Positions 31,501-40,048 of a stretch of 64,000 bases of DNA are shown piece after piece. Positions within the stretch are counted from its first letter, which is position 1. Every line of letters starts with the position of its first letter. The stretch is taken from the NCBI RefSeq assembly GCF_015751965.1, contig NZ_JADOVH010000001.1, positions 868,001 to 932,000 of the forward strand, written 5' to 3'. Source of the DNA: Frigoribacterium sp. CG_9.8. Its GTDB lineage: Bacteria; Actinomycetota; Actinomycetes; Actinomycetales; Microbacteriaceae. A program made the position numbers and the translations under genes. Below the pieces are notes generated by a model, which saw only the letters and a program-made list of their open reading frames with translations, was not told the DNA's origin and did no database searches.

Positions 31501-32717
31501 CCGTTCTCCTTCTTCTCGGCTGCGGGGCCGGCGGTTTCTGGGCCGGTGGTTTCTGATTCGGTGGTGTCTGGATTGGCGGTTTCTGGCCCAAACACAATCA
31601 ACTGGCGCAGTTCGCGGCCCTCAGCGAGAGCATCCATCGCCTCATTCAACTGCTCGAGGCGGATGTGGCGCGAGATGAGTTTCTCTACCGGCAACCGTCC
31701 CTCACGCCACAGCTCGGCAAACAGGGGGATATCGCGGGATGGCAGCGCGGAGCCGAGGTAGCTGCCGATGATGGTTCGTGCCTCGGCGGTGAGCAGGAGC
31801 GGGGAGATCGTTGCGCGGGCGTCTGGTGCGGGAAGGCCGACGGTTACCGTTCGACCGCCGAGCGCGGTTGCCGCCAGTGCGGTCTCGAATGCGCGGGCAT
31901 TGCCAGCGGCCTCGATCACCACGGGCGCCCGAACTCCCGCGTCGAGCAACTGCTGGGGTGTGTAGGTCTCGGTCACGCCGAGGTCGCGAGCCGTCGCGAG
32001 CTTCTGCTCGACGCCATCGACGCCGATCACGTGATTGCCAAGTGAGAGTGCAACGAGTACTGCAGCCATGCCGACCCCGCCGAGTCCAACCACCATCACC
32101 GTCTCACCGGGTGCGGGCTTCGCGGAGTTGAGTACGGCACCGCCGCCGGTGAGCACAGCGCAGCCGAGCAGTGCGGCGACTTCTGCCGGGATATCCCGGT
32201 CGACGCGCACCACCGAGGCGCGGTTGACGACCGCGTGGGTTGCAAAGGCGGAGACTCCCAGATGGTGGGAGACCGGCTGCCCATCCCGGTGCAGTCGGAT
32301 GCCGCCACCGAGGAGGGTGCCAGCCGTGTTGGCCGCGCTCCCGACCTCGCAGGGCAGGCGACCGCCGGTGGCGCATCCCGCGCACGCGCCGCAGCGGGGA
32401 AGGAAGGTCATGACCACCCGGTCACCGACTGCCAGGCCACCGACGGCCAGCCCACCGACGGCCAGATCGCCGGTGCCTTCTCCGAGCATCTCGACTATGC
32501 CGGCGGCTTCGTGGCCGAGAAGCAGTGGAGTGGGACGTACCCGATTGCCATCGACGACGGAGAGGTCGGAGTGGCAGACGCCGGCCACCTCGATGCGCAC
32601 GAGGATTTCACCCGCACCCGGAGTATCCAGTTGAAGTCGGCAGACGGACAGGGGAGCGGATGCCGCGAATGGCGGCTCCGCCCCGCTCTGCTCGAGTACA
32701 GCGCCGACGATCTCCAT
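31497..32717 (-). CDS. Zinc-dependent alcohol dehydrogenase (class III-like MDR)
   Basis: First gene of the seven-gene operon, 406 residues from ATG 32717 with GGAGAAGG upstream. Catalytic zinc ligands are in GVCHSDL and GHEAAGIVE; structural zinc cysteines are in RCGACAGCATGGRLPC. The cofactor motif is VGLGGVGMAAVLVAL. It resembles the NAD/mycothiol- or factor-dependent class III group and would oxidise a primary or secondary alcohol. Two oddities: LAVGG is repeated in tandem before GDRVV (residues about 83-97), and the last 25 residues are a degenerate Thr/Glu/Pro repeat not expected in the family. Confidence 0.9.
   Translation of the reverse strand: MEIVGAVLEQSGAEPPFAASAPLSVCRLQLDTPGAGEILVRIEVAGVCHSDLSVVDGNRVRPTPLLLGHEAAGIVEMLGEGTGDLAVGGLAVGGLAVGDRVVMTFLPRCGACAGCATGGRLPCEVGSAANTAGTLLGGGIRLHRDGQPVSHHLGVSAFATHAVVNRASVVRVDRDIPAEVAALLGCAVLTGGGAVLNSAKPAPGETVMVVGLGGVGMAAVLVALSLGNHVIGVDGVEQKLATARDLGVTETYTPQQLLDAGVRAPVVIEAAGNARAFETALAATALGGRTVTVGLPAPDARATISPLLLTAEARTIIGSYLGSALPSRDIPLFAELWREGRLPVEKLISRHIRLEQLNEAMDALAEGRELRQLIVFGPETANPDTTESETTGPETAGPAAEKKENG
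31530..31589 (-). repeat. Degenerate 15-bp tandem repeat, 4 copies, in the dehydrogenase tail
   Basis: On the plus strand the units are ggcggtttctgggcc, ggtggtttctgattc, ggtggtgtctggatt and ggcggtttctggccc. They encode a Pro/Glu/Thr-rich C-terminal tail of the alcohol dehydrogenase. Confidence 0.75.
32423..32467 (-). repeat. 15-bp in-frame tandem repeat, 3 copies, in the alcohol dehydrogenase
   Basis: Plus-strand units caccgactgccaggc, caccgacggccagcc and caccgacggccagat. They duplicate the conserved LAVGD segment as LAVGG-LAVGG-LAVGD inside the catalytic domain. Confidence 0.85.
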
Positions 32718-32749
32718 TGATGCCTTCTCCAGTACCGACCCCGATCGAA

Positions 32750-32768
32750 AAACCGACCGGGCGGTATG
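32750..32768. promoter_or_regulatory. Candidate TetR-type operator, copy 2
   Basis: AAACCGACCGGGCGGTATG is a near-palindrome (ACCGACC/GGGCGGT, six of seven pairs) 33 bp upstream of the alcohol dehydrogenase start. It matches the minus-strand reading of the site at 22376 at 16 of 19 positions. Confidence 0.6.
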
Positions 32769-32807
32769 GAGTCTACTCGCTCGTCGAGCAGCGCCAGCAT
32801 GGTTCGA

Positions 32808-34457
32808 TCAGGCGGCGATTGTCTCCCGTTCTTCGACCGTGTCCACGAGGTAGTGGGTGTAAGCCGGGATGGTGAGGAAGGTCGGGAACTCGTCCTGCAG
32901 CGTCACGAGGCGCACGATCGCTGCGGCATCATCGAAACGATCTTCCGTTGACCGGTCGCTGCCCTCGATCTCCTTCTGCAGCATCCCCTCGACGAGGTCG
33001 CGTGTCACCAGATCGCCCTGTCCGGTGACGACGCACTGGGCGATCCACTGCCAGAGTTGCGATCGGGAGATCTCGGCGGTCGCGGCATCCTCCATGAGGT
33101 TGTCGATCGCCGCGGCACCGACCCCGCGGAGCCAACTCTCGATGTAGCGCAGGGCAACGGAGACGTTGCGGCGCACACCCTCGGTGGTCACCGTCTGGTC
33201 GAAGGAACGCACGTCGAGCAGATCGGCTGCAGAGACATCCACCTCCGGACGCTGACGATCCACTTGGTTGGGCCGGTCACCGAGCACCGCGTCGAACTCC
33301 TCGCGCGCGGTGGCAACCAGGTCTGGATGCGCCACCCAGGTGCCGTCGAAGCCATCGGTGGCCTCCCGGCGTTTGTCGTCGTGCACCCTGGAGATCGCCT
33401 GCGCGGTGATTTCCGGGTCGCGACGGTTAGGAATGAAGGCACTCATGCCTCCGATGGCATGCGCTCCCCGACGATGGCAAGTGGCCACGAGCAGCTCGGT
33501 GTAGTTGCGCATCATCGGTGATGTCATCGTGATGCGATCCCGGTCGGGAAGCACGAACTGGCGACCGCGGCCACGGAAGTTCTTGATCAGGCTGAAGATG
33601 TAGTCCCAGCGACCGGCATTGAGTCCGGCGCAGTGATCCTTGAGCTCGTACAGAATCTCCTCCATCTCGAACGCGGCCGTGATCGTCTCGATGAGCACTG
33701 TCGCGCGGATGACTCCGTGCTCGAGTCCGAGCGCGTTCTCCGAAAACGTGAAGATGTCATCCCAGAGCCGGGCCTCGCGGTGATTCTCGATCTTTGGCAG
33801 GTAGAAGTAGGGACCGCGGCCGTCGGCAATGAGTGCCTGGGCATTATGGAACAGGTACAGTCCGAAGTCCACCAGCGATGCGGATGCCGCCTTGCTGTGG
33901 TCCGCCCGGTCGGTGTACCTCAGGTGCTTCTCTACAAGGTGCCAGCCGCGCGGCCGCATCACGATCGTGGGAGTGCCCTGACCCTCTGAAAACGGACCGA
34001 CGGAGTACTCCTTGCCGGCCTCGCTCGTGAAGTCGACCTGATGCCGGATGGCGTCATACAGCGACAGTTGGCCACCGATGATGTTCGACCAGGTCGGGCT
34101 GGTGGCGTCCTCGAGGTCGGCCAACCAGACCTTCGCCCCCGAGTTGAGTGCGTTGACTGTCATCTTGCGGTCGGTCGGTCCGGTGATCTCCACCCGACGG
34201 TCTTCGAGCCCGGGGCCGGCACCGGCCACGCGCCATCCGGAGTCCGCCCGGATCGCGGCAGTCTCGGAGAGGAAGCCGAGGTTGCGGCCATTCTCGATAT
34301 TCTTGCGCTGCACCATCCGCTCGGTGAGTCGCTCCTGGCGTCGGCCTGTGAACTGGTCATGCAGGCGCGTGAGGAAGGTGAGGGCCTCCGGACTCAGGAT
34401 TGTCTCGAAGCCCTGTTCCGGACCGCCGAGGACGGTCATGCGATTGTTGTTGGTCAT
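32808..34457 (-). CDS. aceB: Malate synthase A
   Basis: Condenses glyoxylate and acetyl-CoA to malate, the second glyoxylate-shunt step. From ATG 34457 (AAAGGCGA upstream) it has 549 residues, the A-isoform length. It contains VWLADLEDATSPTWSN, IVMRPRGWHL, the signature KDHCAGLNAGRWDYIFSLIK, and the catalytic-region GMSAFIPNRRDPE. The frame extends upstream to 34529 but that part overlaps the aceA end. It is 31 nt after aceA on the same strand, so aceA-aceB form an operon. Confidence 0.97.
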   Translation of the reverse strand: MTNNNRMTVLGGPEQGFETILSPEALTFLTRLHDQFTGRRQERLTERMVQRKNIENGRNLGFLSETAAIRADSGWRVAGAGPGLEDRRVEITGPTDRKMTVNALNSGAKVWLADLEDATSPTWSNIIGGQLSLYDAIRHQVDFTSEAGKEYSVGPFSEGQGTPTIVMRPRGWHLVEKHLRYTDRADHSKAASASLVDFGLYLFHNAQALIADGRGPYFYLPKIENHREARLWDDIFTFSENALGLEHGVIRATVLIETITAAFEMEEILYELKDHCAGLNAGRWDYIFSLIKNFRGRGRQFVLPDRDRITMTSPMMRNYTELLVATCHRRGAHAIGGMSAFIPNRRDPEITAQAISRVHDDKRREATDGFDGTWVAHPDLVATAREEFDAVLGDRPNQVDRQRPEVDVSAADLLDVRSFDQTVTTEGVRRNVSVALRYIESWLRGVGAAAIDNLMEDAATAEISRSQLWQWIAQCVVTGQGDLVTRDLVEGMLQKEIEGSDRSTEDRFDDAAAIVRLVTLQDEFPTFLTIPAYTHYLVDTVEERETIAA

Positions 34458-34488
34458 GGGATTCGCCTTTCCGGGCGGTTCGGTCGGT

Positions 34489-35778
34489 TTAGTGGAACTG
34501 TTCGGACTCGGTTGAGCCGACGAGCGCAAGCGTCGCGCTCTCGGGGTTGAGCACTGTGGAGATCTTGTCGAAATAGCCGGTGCCGACCTCGCGCTGGTGC
34601 TTCGTGGCTGTGTAGCCGTCGGCCTCGGAGGCGAACTCGGCCTCCTGGAGGTCGACGTAGGCGCTCATGTGCCGCTTGCTGTAGCCGCGGGCGAGCGTGT
34701 ACATCGAGTGGTTGAGGGCGTGGAATCCGGCGAGTGTGATGAACTGGAATGCGTATCCCATGGCGGCGAGCTCGCGCTGGAAAGTCGCGATCTGGGCGTC
34801 ATCGAGGTGACTCTTCCAGTTGAACGACGGAGAGCAGTTGTAGGCCAGCTTCTTGCCGGGGAACTCCCGATGAATGCTCTCGGCGAAGGTGCGGGCCAAT
34901 TCGAGGTCCGGTTCCGACGATTCGACCCAGAGCAGGTCGGCGTAGGGAGCGTAGGCGTGGCCGCGGGAGAGCACGGTTTCGATGCCGGGGCGCGTGCCGT
35001 AAAAGCCCTCTGCGGTGCGTGAGCCGTCGAGGAACGGGCGATCGCGCTCATCCACGTCACTCGTGACGAGGTTGGCGGCGAGGGAGTCGGTGCGGGCGAT
35101 CACGATCGTCGGCACGCCGGCGACATCGGCAGCGAGGCGAGCCGCATTGAGCGTGCGGATGTGCTGCCCCGTGGGGATCAGCACCTTGCCTCCCATGTGT
35201 CCACATTTCTTCTCGCTGGCGAGCTGGTCCTCCCAGTGCACCCCCGCGGCTCCCGCAGCGATCATCGAGGTCATCAGCTCGTATGAATTGAGCGGTCCGC
35301 CGAAGCCCGCTTCGGCATCCGCAACGATCGGCGCGAGCCAATCGGTCGTGCGCGTGCCTTCGGAGGTTTCGATCTGGTCTGCCCGGAGCAGTGCGTTATT
35401 GATGCGACGCACGACGGACGGCACAGAGTTGGCCGGGTAGAGGCTCTGATCGGGATAGGTCTGTCCCGAGAGGTTGGCGTCTGCGGCGACCTGCCAGCCG
35501 CTGAGGTAGATCGCCTTGAGCCCCGCGCGCACCTGCTGCACAGCCTGGTTGCCGGTGAGGGCGCCGAGCGCTGGCACCCACTCTTCGGTCTGGAGCAGGT
35601 TCCACAGTCGCTGCGAGCCGCGTTTTGCGAGGGTGTGCTCCTCTTGCACGCTGCCGCGCAGTGCAATCACGTCTTCCGCCGTGTAGTCGCGCTCGACGCC
35701 GTTCCAGCGTGCGTCGGTCTTCCACTGTGTTGCCAGCTCTGCTGCGGTCTGGTTTTGGTCACCCGGTCGTGTGGTCAT
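34489..35778 (-). CDS. aceA: Isocitrate lyase
   Basis: Splits isocitrate to succinate and glyoxylate, allowing growth on acetate and fatty acids. It has 429 residues from ATG 35778 (GGGAGA upstream). The active-site motif [14 protein letters not shown] carries the catalytic Cys, and [19 protein letters not shown] and [12 protein letters not shown] are typical. Extensions upstream to 36447 run antisense through ramB and are rejected. It is divergent from ramB and followed by aceB. Confidence 0.98.
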   Translation of the reverse strand: MTTRPGDQNQTAAELATQWKTDARWNGVERDYTAEDVIALRGSVQEEHTLAKRGSQRLWNLLQTEEWVPALGALTGNQAVQQVRAGLKAIYLSGWQVAADANLSGQTYPDQSLYPANSVPSVVRRINNALLRADQIETSEGTRTTDWLAPIVADAEAGFGGPLNSYELMTSMIAAGAAGVHWEDQLASEKKCGHMGGKVLIPTGQHIRTLNAARLAADVAGVPTIVIARTDSLAANLVTSDVDERDRPFLDGSRTAEGFYGTRPGIETVLSRGHAYAPYADLLWVESSEPDLELARTFAESIHREFPGKKLAYNCSPSFNWKSHLDDAQIATFQRELAAMGYAFQFITLAGFHALNHSMYTLARGYSKRHMSAYVDLQEAEFASEADGYTATKHQREVGTGYFDKISTVLNPESATLALVGSTESEQFH

Positions 35779-35793
35779 CGGAATCTCCCTGAT

Positions 35794-35813
35794 TCGTTGC
35801 GTATTTCCAACGA
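35794..35813. promoter_or_regulatory. Inverted repeat in the aceA/ramB promoter region
   Basis: TCGTTG (35794-35799) and CAACGA (35808-35813) flank an 8-nt spacer, 16 bp upstream of aceA. It may be a RamB or other acetate-regulator site, although it does not clearly match the C. glutamicum RamB consensus. Confidence 0.4.
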
Positions 35814-35907
35814 TGCGGCCATTCAGGTGCGGGGATGCCGGTATTGAGTGCAGAAATATTCCAGTTCTTCTATTTACCGCAAGAAGGTTCCATGTCATGC
35901 TTGATTC

Positions 35908-37380
35908 ATGGAACTGCGGCCTCCCGACTCGCTCGGGGATCAGAACACGTTCGACTCCTTGACGATCGGCCGTCGCATCCGGCAGCTGCGAACCGCGAGG
36001 CGGATGACTCTTGACGACGTGGGAATCGCGATCGGGCGCGCGGCATCCCAGGTTTCGGTGGTGGAGAACGGCAAGCGCGAACTCAAGCTCGGGGAGCTCC
36101 AGCGGTTCGCTCGCGCGCTCGACGTGTCGGTCGATCAACTTCTGAGTCCCGAACCGCCGACCGGCCGGGCTGCACTCGAAATCGCGCTCGAGCGCACCCA
36201 GAGAGCACCCCTGTATGCCTCGCTCGGCCTGCCGCAGCTCGCCGTGCGCAAATCGCTGAGTGATGGGGCCATCGAAGCAATTCTCGGCCTCTACCGTGAA
36301 CTCGAGCGGGTACACAGCGAGCGCGCGGCAACCCCGGAAGAGGCACGGCGCGCCAATACTGAGCTGCGCAAGTCGATGCGCCGCAGGAATAACTATTTTG
36401 CCGAGCTGGAGGATGTGGCGCGCGGACTTCTCGCGGCAGTCGGGCATACCGGCGGTCCGCTGTCACAGCGTGTGGCCTCCGATCTGGGAACCCACCTGGG
36501 CTTCGCGCTGCACTACGTGCCAGATCTGCCAGGCTCGACCCGCTCGGTTACCGACCTCAATAACGGGCGAATTTACGTGCCTGTCGGCGCGAGCGCGGAC
36601 TCCGATCCGCGATCGGTGGTACTCCAGGCGCTCGCGAGCCACGTGCTGCGGCATGAGGAACCCACCAACTATGCCGACTTTCTCGACCAGCGCGTGCAGA
36701 CCAACTACCTTGCGGCGGCGCTCCTCATCCCCGAGCAAAGCGCCGTCGAATTTCTCACCCGCGCGAAAGCGGCTCGTGAGCTGTCGGTCGAAGACCTGCG
36801 TGATGCCTTCGGCGTGAGCTACGAGACCGCTGCCCACCGATTCACCAATCTCTCGACCCAGCACCTCGGTATTCCGGTGCATTTTCTCAAAGTGCACGAG
36901 AGCGGCACGATCTCCAAGGCCTACGAGAACGACAGCGTCACGCTGCCGACGGATGCCCTCGGCGCGGTCGAAGGCCAGGTCGTCTGCCGCTTCTGGAGCG
37001 CCCGGCGCGTGTTCGATGTTGCCGACCGCTTCAGCCCGTACCACCAGTACACCGACAAGCCTGCCGGCACCTACTGGTGCACGTCACGCATCCAATCCTC
37101 GCCCCGTGGACAGTTCTCGGTGAGCGTCGGAACACAGTTCGCCCAGGCGAAATTCTTCCGGGGTCGGGATACCGAGAATCGTTTCAGCTCGACCTGCCCG
37201 GATCCGTCTTGCTGTCGGACGCCCCCGAGCTCACTCGCGGCAAAGTGGGATAAACACTCGTGGCCGAGCGCCCGACTCAACTCGTCACTGCACGCGGCAA
37301 TGCCGACCGGGGCTTTCCCCGGGGTCGACAGCACCGAGGTCTTCGAGTTTTTGGAGCGGCACGCGCCGACGGCTGGCTGA
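35908..37380 (+). CDS. ramB: RamB-type regulator (XRE HTH plus IrrE-like and DUF2083 domains)
   Basis: A 490-residue regulator from ATG 35908. The N-terminal XRE HTH reads [20 protein letters not shown] and [19 protein letters not shown]. The central IrrE/DUF955-like region contains [10 protein letters not shown] and [19 protein letters not shown]-terminal DUF2083-type domain follows with cysteines (ARTYWCTSR-like YWCTS and CPDPSCC). This matches the RamB/ScfR family that controls acetate and short-chain acyl metabolism in actinobacteria. It faces aceA-aceB across 129 bp, consistent with local control of the glyoxylate shunt, probably as a repressor. Confidence 0.92.
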   Translation: MELRPPDSLGDQNTFDSLTIGRRIRQLRTARRMTLDDVGIAIGRAASQVSVVENGKRELKLGELQRFARALDVSVDQLLSPEPPTGRAALEIALERTQRAPLYASLGLPQLAVRKSLSDGAIEAILGLYRELERVHSERAATPEEARRANTELRKSMRRRNNYFAELEDVARGLLAAVGHTGGPLSQRVASDLGTHLGFALHYVPDLPGSTRSVTDLNNGRIYVPVGASADSDPRSVVLQALASHVLRHEEPTNYADFLDQRVQTNYLAAALLIPEQSAVEFLTRAKAARELSVEDLRDAFGVSYETAAHRFTNLSTQHLGIPVHFLKVHESGTISKAYENDSVTLPTDALGAVEGQVVCRFWSARRVFDVADRFSPYHQYTDKPAGTYWCTSRIQSSPRGQFSVSVGTQFAQAKFFRGRDTENRFSSTCPDPSCCRTPPSSLAAKWDKHSWPSARLNSSLHAAMPTGAFPGVDSTEVFEFLERHAPTAG

Positions 37381-37412
37381 TCCGCTCGCTTTCCGGGCAG
37401 CGCTGTCGTGAC

Positions 37413-37456
37413 GGGCGCTGACGTGATGAGCGCCGACGTGCTGAGCGCTGACCGCT
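37413..37456. repeat. Degenerate 15-bp tandem repeat, about 3 copies
   Basis: gggcgctgacgtgat, gagcgccgacgtgct and gagcgctgaccgct lie in the 74-nt convergent gap between ramB and the zinc-ribbon SDR, the last touching that gene's stop. Confidence 0.6.
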
Positions 37457-38930
37457 ACCAGGCTGCGGGTGCGTAATCCTTGAGGAAAACGCCGGAGAGG
37501 TCTTCACCGGCCTCACCGCGCACGATCGGATCGTAGACCCGGGCCGCGCCATCCACGAGGTCGAGTGGCGCGTGGAAGCCCTCCTCGGCGAGCCGGATCT
37601 TGGTGAAGTGCGGCCGTTCGTCGGTGATCCAGCCGGTGTCGATGCTGGTCATGAGAATGCCATCGGTCTCGAGCATCTCCTTCGCGCTCGTGCGCGTGAG
37701 CATGTTGAGCGATGCCTTCGCCATGTTGGTGTGCGGATGACCCGGGCCCTTGTACCCCCGCCCGAACTGACCCTCCATAGCGGAGACGTTGACGATATAG
37801 GTGCGGCGGGCACCGGATGCCGCCAACGCGGGGCGAAGACGCGACACGAGCAGAAAAGGTGCCGTCACGTTAGCGAGTTGCACTTCGAGCATCTCGAGGG
37901 GGTCGACCTCGTGCACGAACTGGGTCCAGCTGTTCTGGTCGTGCTCGTCGGGCACCAGCCCACCCGCATCGATCGCCGTCCCGGAGGCGAGGCGGGCGAG
38001 GGATGAGGACCCGGCAGCCAGAGCGAGCTCGGTGAGCTCTGCCGCACTGAGCCCCCCGGCAATAGCGAGGATCGGATGTGCTCCAACCGAGGCAGCCAGC
38101 GCTTGCGGGTGGGCATCGTTGGTGTGTCCGAAGGTCAGCAGCTCCGGCAGCGGGCCATCCGGCAATGGTGTGCTCTCGGCATCCGCAAGCGGGGCGTAGG
38201 AGCCGGGGGAGCGGCGCACCGTCTGCGCGGCGTTGTTGATGAGGATGTCGAGTGGCCCGGCCTGGATCATCGCCTCGGTGAGTCCGATCACCTGAGCCGG
38301 GTCGCGCAGGTCGATCCCGACCACTCGCAGGCGATGCAACCACTCGCTCGCATCCGGAAGAGAGGCGAATCGGCGCACGGCATCGCGGGGGAATCGTGTG
38401 GTGATAGTCGTGTGTGCGCCATCCCGCAGCAGTCGCAGGGCGATATACATGCCGATCTTCGCCCGCCCACCGGTGAGCAGCGCCGTTTTGCCGGTGAGAT
38501 CGGTGCGAGCGTCACGCTTGGCGTGATTGAGAGCGGCACAGTCGGGGCAGAGTTGGTGATAAAAAGCATCGACCTGCGTGTAGTGCTGTTTGCAGATGTA
38601 ACACGGGCGTGACCTCTGCAGAGTTCCAGCGCTGGGTGCACCCACCGTGATGGAGAGGGGGATACCGCGGGTCTCGTCATCGATCCGGTCGGAGGCACCC
38701 GTGGCCGTGTTTGCCACCACGACGCGGTCGGCATCGGCGATCATGGCGCGCTTCTCGAGTCGTCGGTTGCGCTTGACCGACTTGAACATGCGGGCCGTGG
38801 CCTGGCGCACCTTGATGAAGTCGGGGTGCTCTTCCTCGATGGTGTCCATCGCGGCGAGCACGCGCAGGGTCACCTGAAGCTCGGTCGGGTCGATGACGAC
38901 GCGGGTTTCGCGACTGCTGACGGAAGGCAC
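37455..38930 (-). CDS. SDR-fold protein with N-terminal zinc ribbon and no catalytic Tyr
   Basis: A 491-residue protein from GTG 38930. Residues 1-105 are a helical extension, followed by a four-cysteine zinc-ribbon-like motif (CYIC and CPDC, about residues 110-131). The SDR fold starts near 145 (LTGKTALLTGGRAKIGMYIA), with ILINNAAQTVRRSPGSYAPL and Ser in YIVNVSAMEG. At the usual YxxxK site the sequence is HTNMAKAS: K is present, but Thr replaces Tyr. An approximately 60-residue insert (about 255-310) separates the core. It may be a non-redox SDR or use another Tyr (GRGYKG). The function is unknown. Confidence 0.8.
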   Translation of the reverse strand: MPSVSSRETRVVIDPTELQVTLRVLAAMDTIEEEHPDFIKVRQATARMFKSVKRNRRLEKRAMIADADRVVVANTATGASDRIDDETRGIPLSITVGAPSAGTLQRSRPCYICKQHYTQVDAFYHQLCPDCAALNHAKRDARTDLTGKTALLTGGRAKIGMYIALRLLRDGAHTTITTRFPRDAVRRFASLPDASEWLHRLRVVGIDLRDPAQVIGLTEAMIQAGPLDILINNAAQTVRRSPGSYAPLADAESTPLPDGPLPELLTFGHTNDAHPQALAASVGAHPILAIAGGLSAAELTELALAAGSSSLARLASGTAIDAGGLVPDEHDQNSWTQFVHEVDPLEMLEVQLANVTAPFLLVSRLRPALAASGARRTYIVNVSAMEGQFGRGYKGPGHPHTNMAKASLNMLTRTSAKEMLETDGILMTSIDTGWITDERPHFTKIRLAEEGFHAPLDLVDGAARVYDPIVRGEAGEDLSGVFLKDYAPAAW

Positions 38931-38935
38931 ACCAG

Positions 38936-38941
38936 ATTATA
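38936..38941 (-). promoter_or_regulatory. Consensus -10 box before the zinc-ribbon SDR
   Basis: TATAAT on the minus strand ends 5 nt before GTG 38930, so the transcript would begin at or within 1-2 nt of the start codon. Confidence 0.5.
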
Positions 38942-39103
38942 AGCGACCACTGTTTTTCTGGGTATTCCGTTGCGCAAACCGGGGTGCGGGCGCATTGTGC
39001 GTTGACTCACTCGTGCACCGACCAACCGAGGGTGTCCGGTGCGTCGCCAACCGGGGCGGAACGCGGCGGCACGGAGGTCGAAAGGATGTGGCACGGTTGT
39101 CCT

Positions 39104-40048
39104 ATGCCCAAGAAGATTCTGCTCGATTGTGACCCGGGTCTCGATGACGCTCTCGCACTGCTGCTCGCGCAAGGTGATTCGAACATCGAGTTGGTCGGCG
39201 TCACAACGGTCGGCGGAAATGTGGGGCTGGCACGAACGACCAGGAACGCCCTCGCCCTGCGCGAATACCTGCATTTCGAGAACGTGCCGGTGGCAGCGGG
39301 GGCGGGACAGCCGTTGCTCGGCGAGAGGCGCGACGCGTCCCACGTGCACGGCGAGTCGGGGCTCGGCTCTACCGTGTTGCCCGAGCCGGTGCTGGCCGTG
39401 GATGATCGGCACGCGGTCGACTTCCTCATCGAGACCCTGCGAGCGGCTCCCGGCGCCATCCACCTGGTTGCGACCGGACCGCTCACCAACATCGCCCTCG
39501 CGCTGCAGAAGGAGCCGGCGATCGCTCGCTGGGTCGCCTCCTTCACCATCATGGGCGGATCCTTCACCCGCGGCAACGCGACCCCAGCGGCGGAGTTCAA
39601 CATCTACGCCGATCCGGAAGCCGCCAGGGTGGTGTTCGACGCTGACTGGCAGGTGGTGATGATCGGTCTCGACCTCACCCTGCAGGCCCTCGCCACTGGC
39701 GCGGTGGTGGAACGCCTCGGCCGACTGGGGGCGCTCGCGCATGAGTTCATCTTGCCGCTTGCCACCTTTTGGGCGCGAGCGAATCAGTCCGGTGCCAGCA
39801 CCAGCGAGTGGGATGGCCAGGCCGTGCACGACGTGTGCGCTGTCGCCCACGTGGTGCGACCGGACCTCTTCTCGTCGCGGCCGGCCCGGGTGCAGGTGGA
39901 GACGACCGGAGAATTCACCCGTGGAATGACGGTGGTCGATTTCGATTCGGCATCGCCGAATGCCATCGTGCCGGTGATGCTGGATGTCGCGGGCTTCTGG
40001 GCTTACGTCGAGCACATTTATTCGATTGTCGCCGGGCAGCATGCCTGA
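39104..40048 (+). CDS. Inosine/uridine-preferring nucleoside hydrolase
   Basis: Cleaves the N-glycosidic bond of ribonucleosides to base and ribose, 314 residues. The calcium-binding DCDPGLDDALALLLA is at the N-terminus; LVATGPLTNIALAL, MGGSFTRGNATPAAEFNIYADPEAA and the late His in WDGQAVHDVCAV complete the active site. ATG 39104 fits homologues; ATG 39086 has a better ribosome-binding site (GGAGGT, 7 nt) and would add six residues. It overlaps the helicase start by 8 nt. Confidence 0.94.
   Translation: MPKKILLDCDPGLDDALALLLAQGDSNIELVGVTTVGGNVGLARTTRNALALREYLHFENVPVAAGAGQPLLGERRDASHVHGESGLGSTVLPEPVLAVDDRHAVDFLIETLRAAPGAIHLVATGPLTNIALALQKEPAIARWVASFTIMGGSFTRGNATPAAEFNIYADPEAARVVFDADWQVVMIGLDLTLQALATGAVVERLGRLGALAHEFILPLATFWARANQSGASTSEWDGQAVHDVCAVAHVVRPDLFSSRPARVQVETTGEFTRGMTVVDFDSASPNAIVPVMLDVAGFWAYVEHIYSIVAGQHA

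Noticed and set aside
34440-34490. Third operator copy between aceA and aceB (cggtcggttt)
   Set aside because: Only one half-site matches; there is no symmetric second arm.
35779-36447. N-terminal extension of isocitrate lyase
   Set aside because: It would run antisense through ramB; the ATG at 35778 has a good ribosome-binding site and matches the family start.
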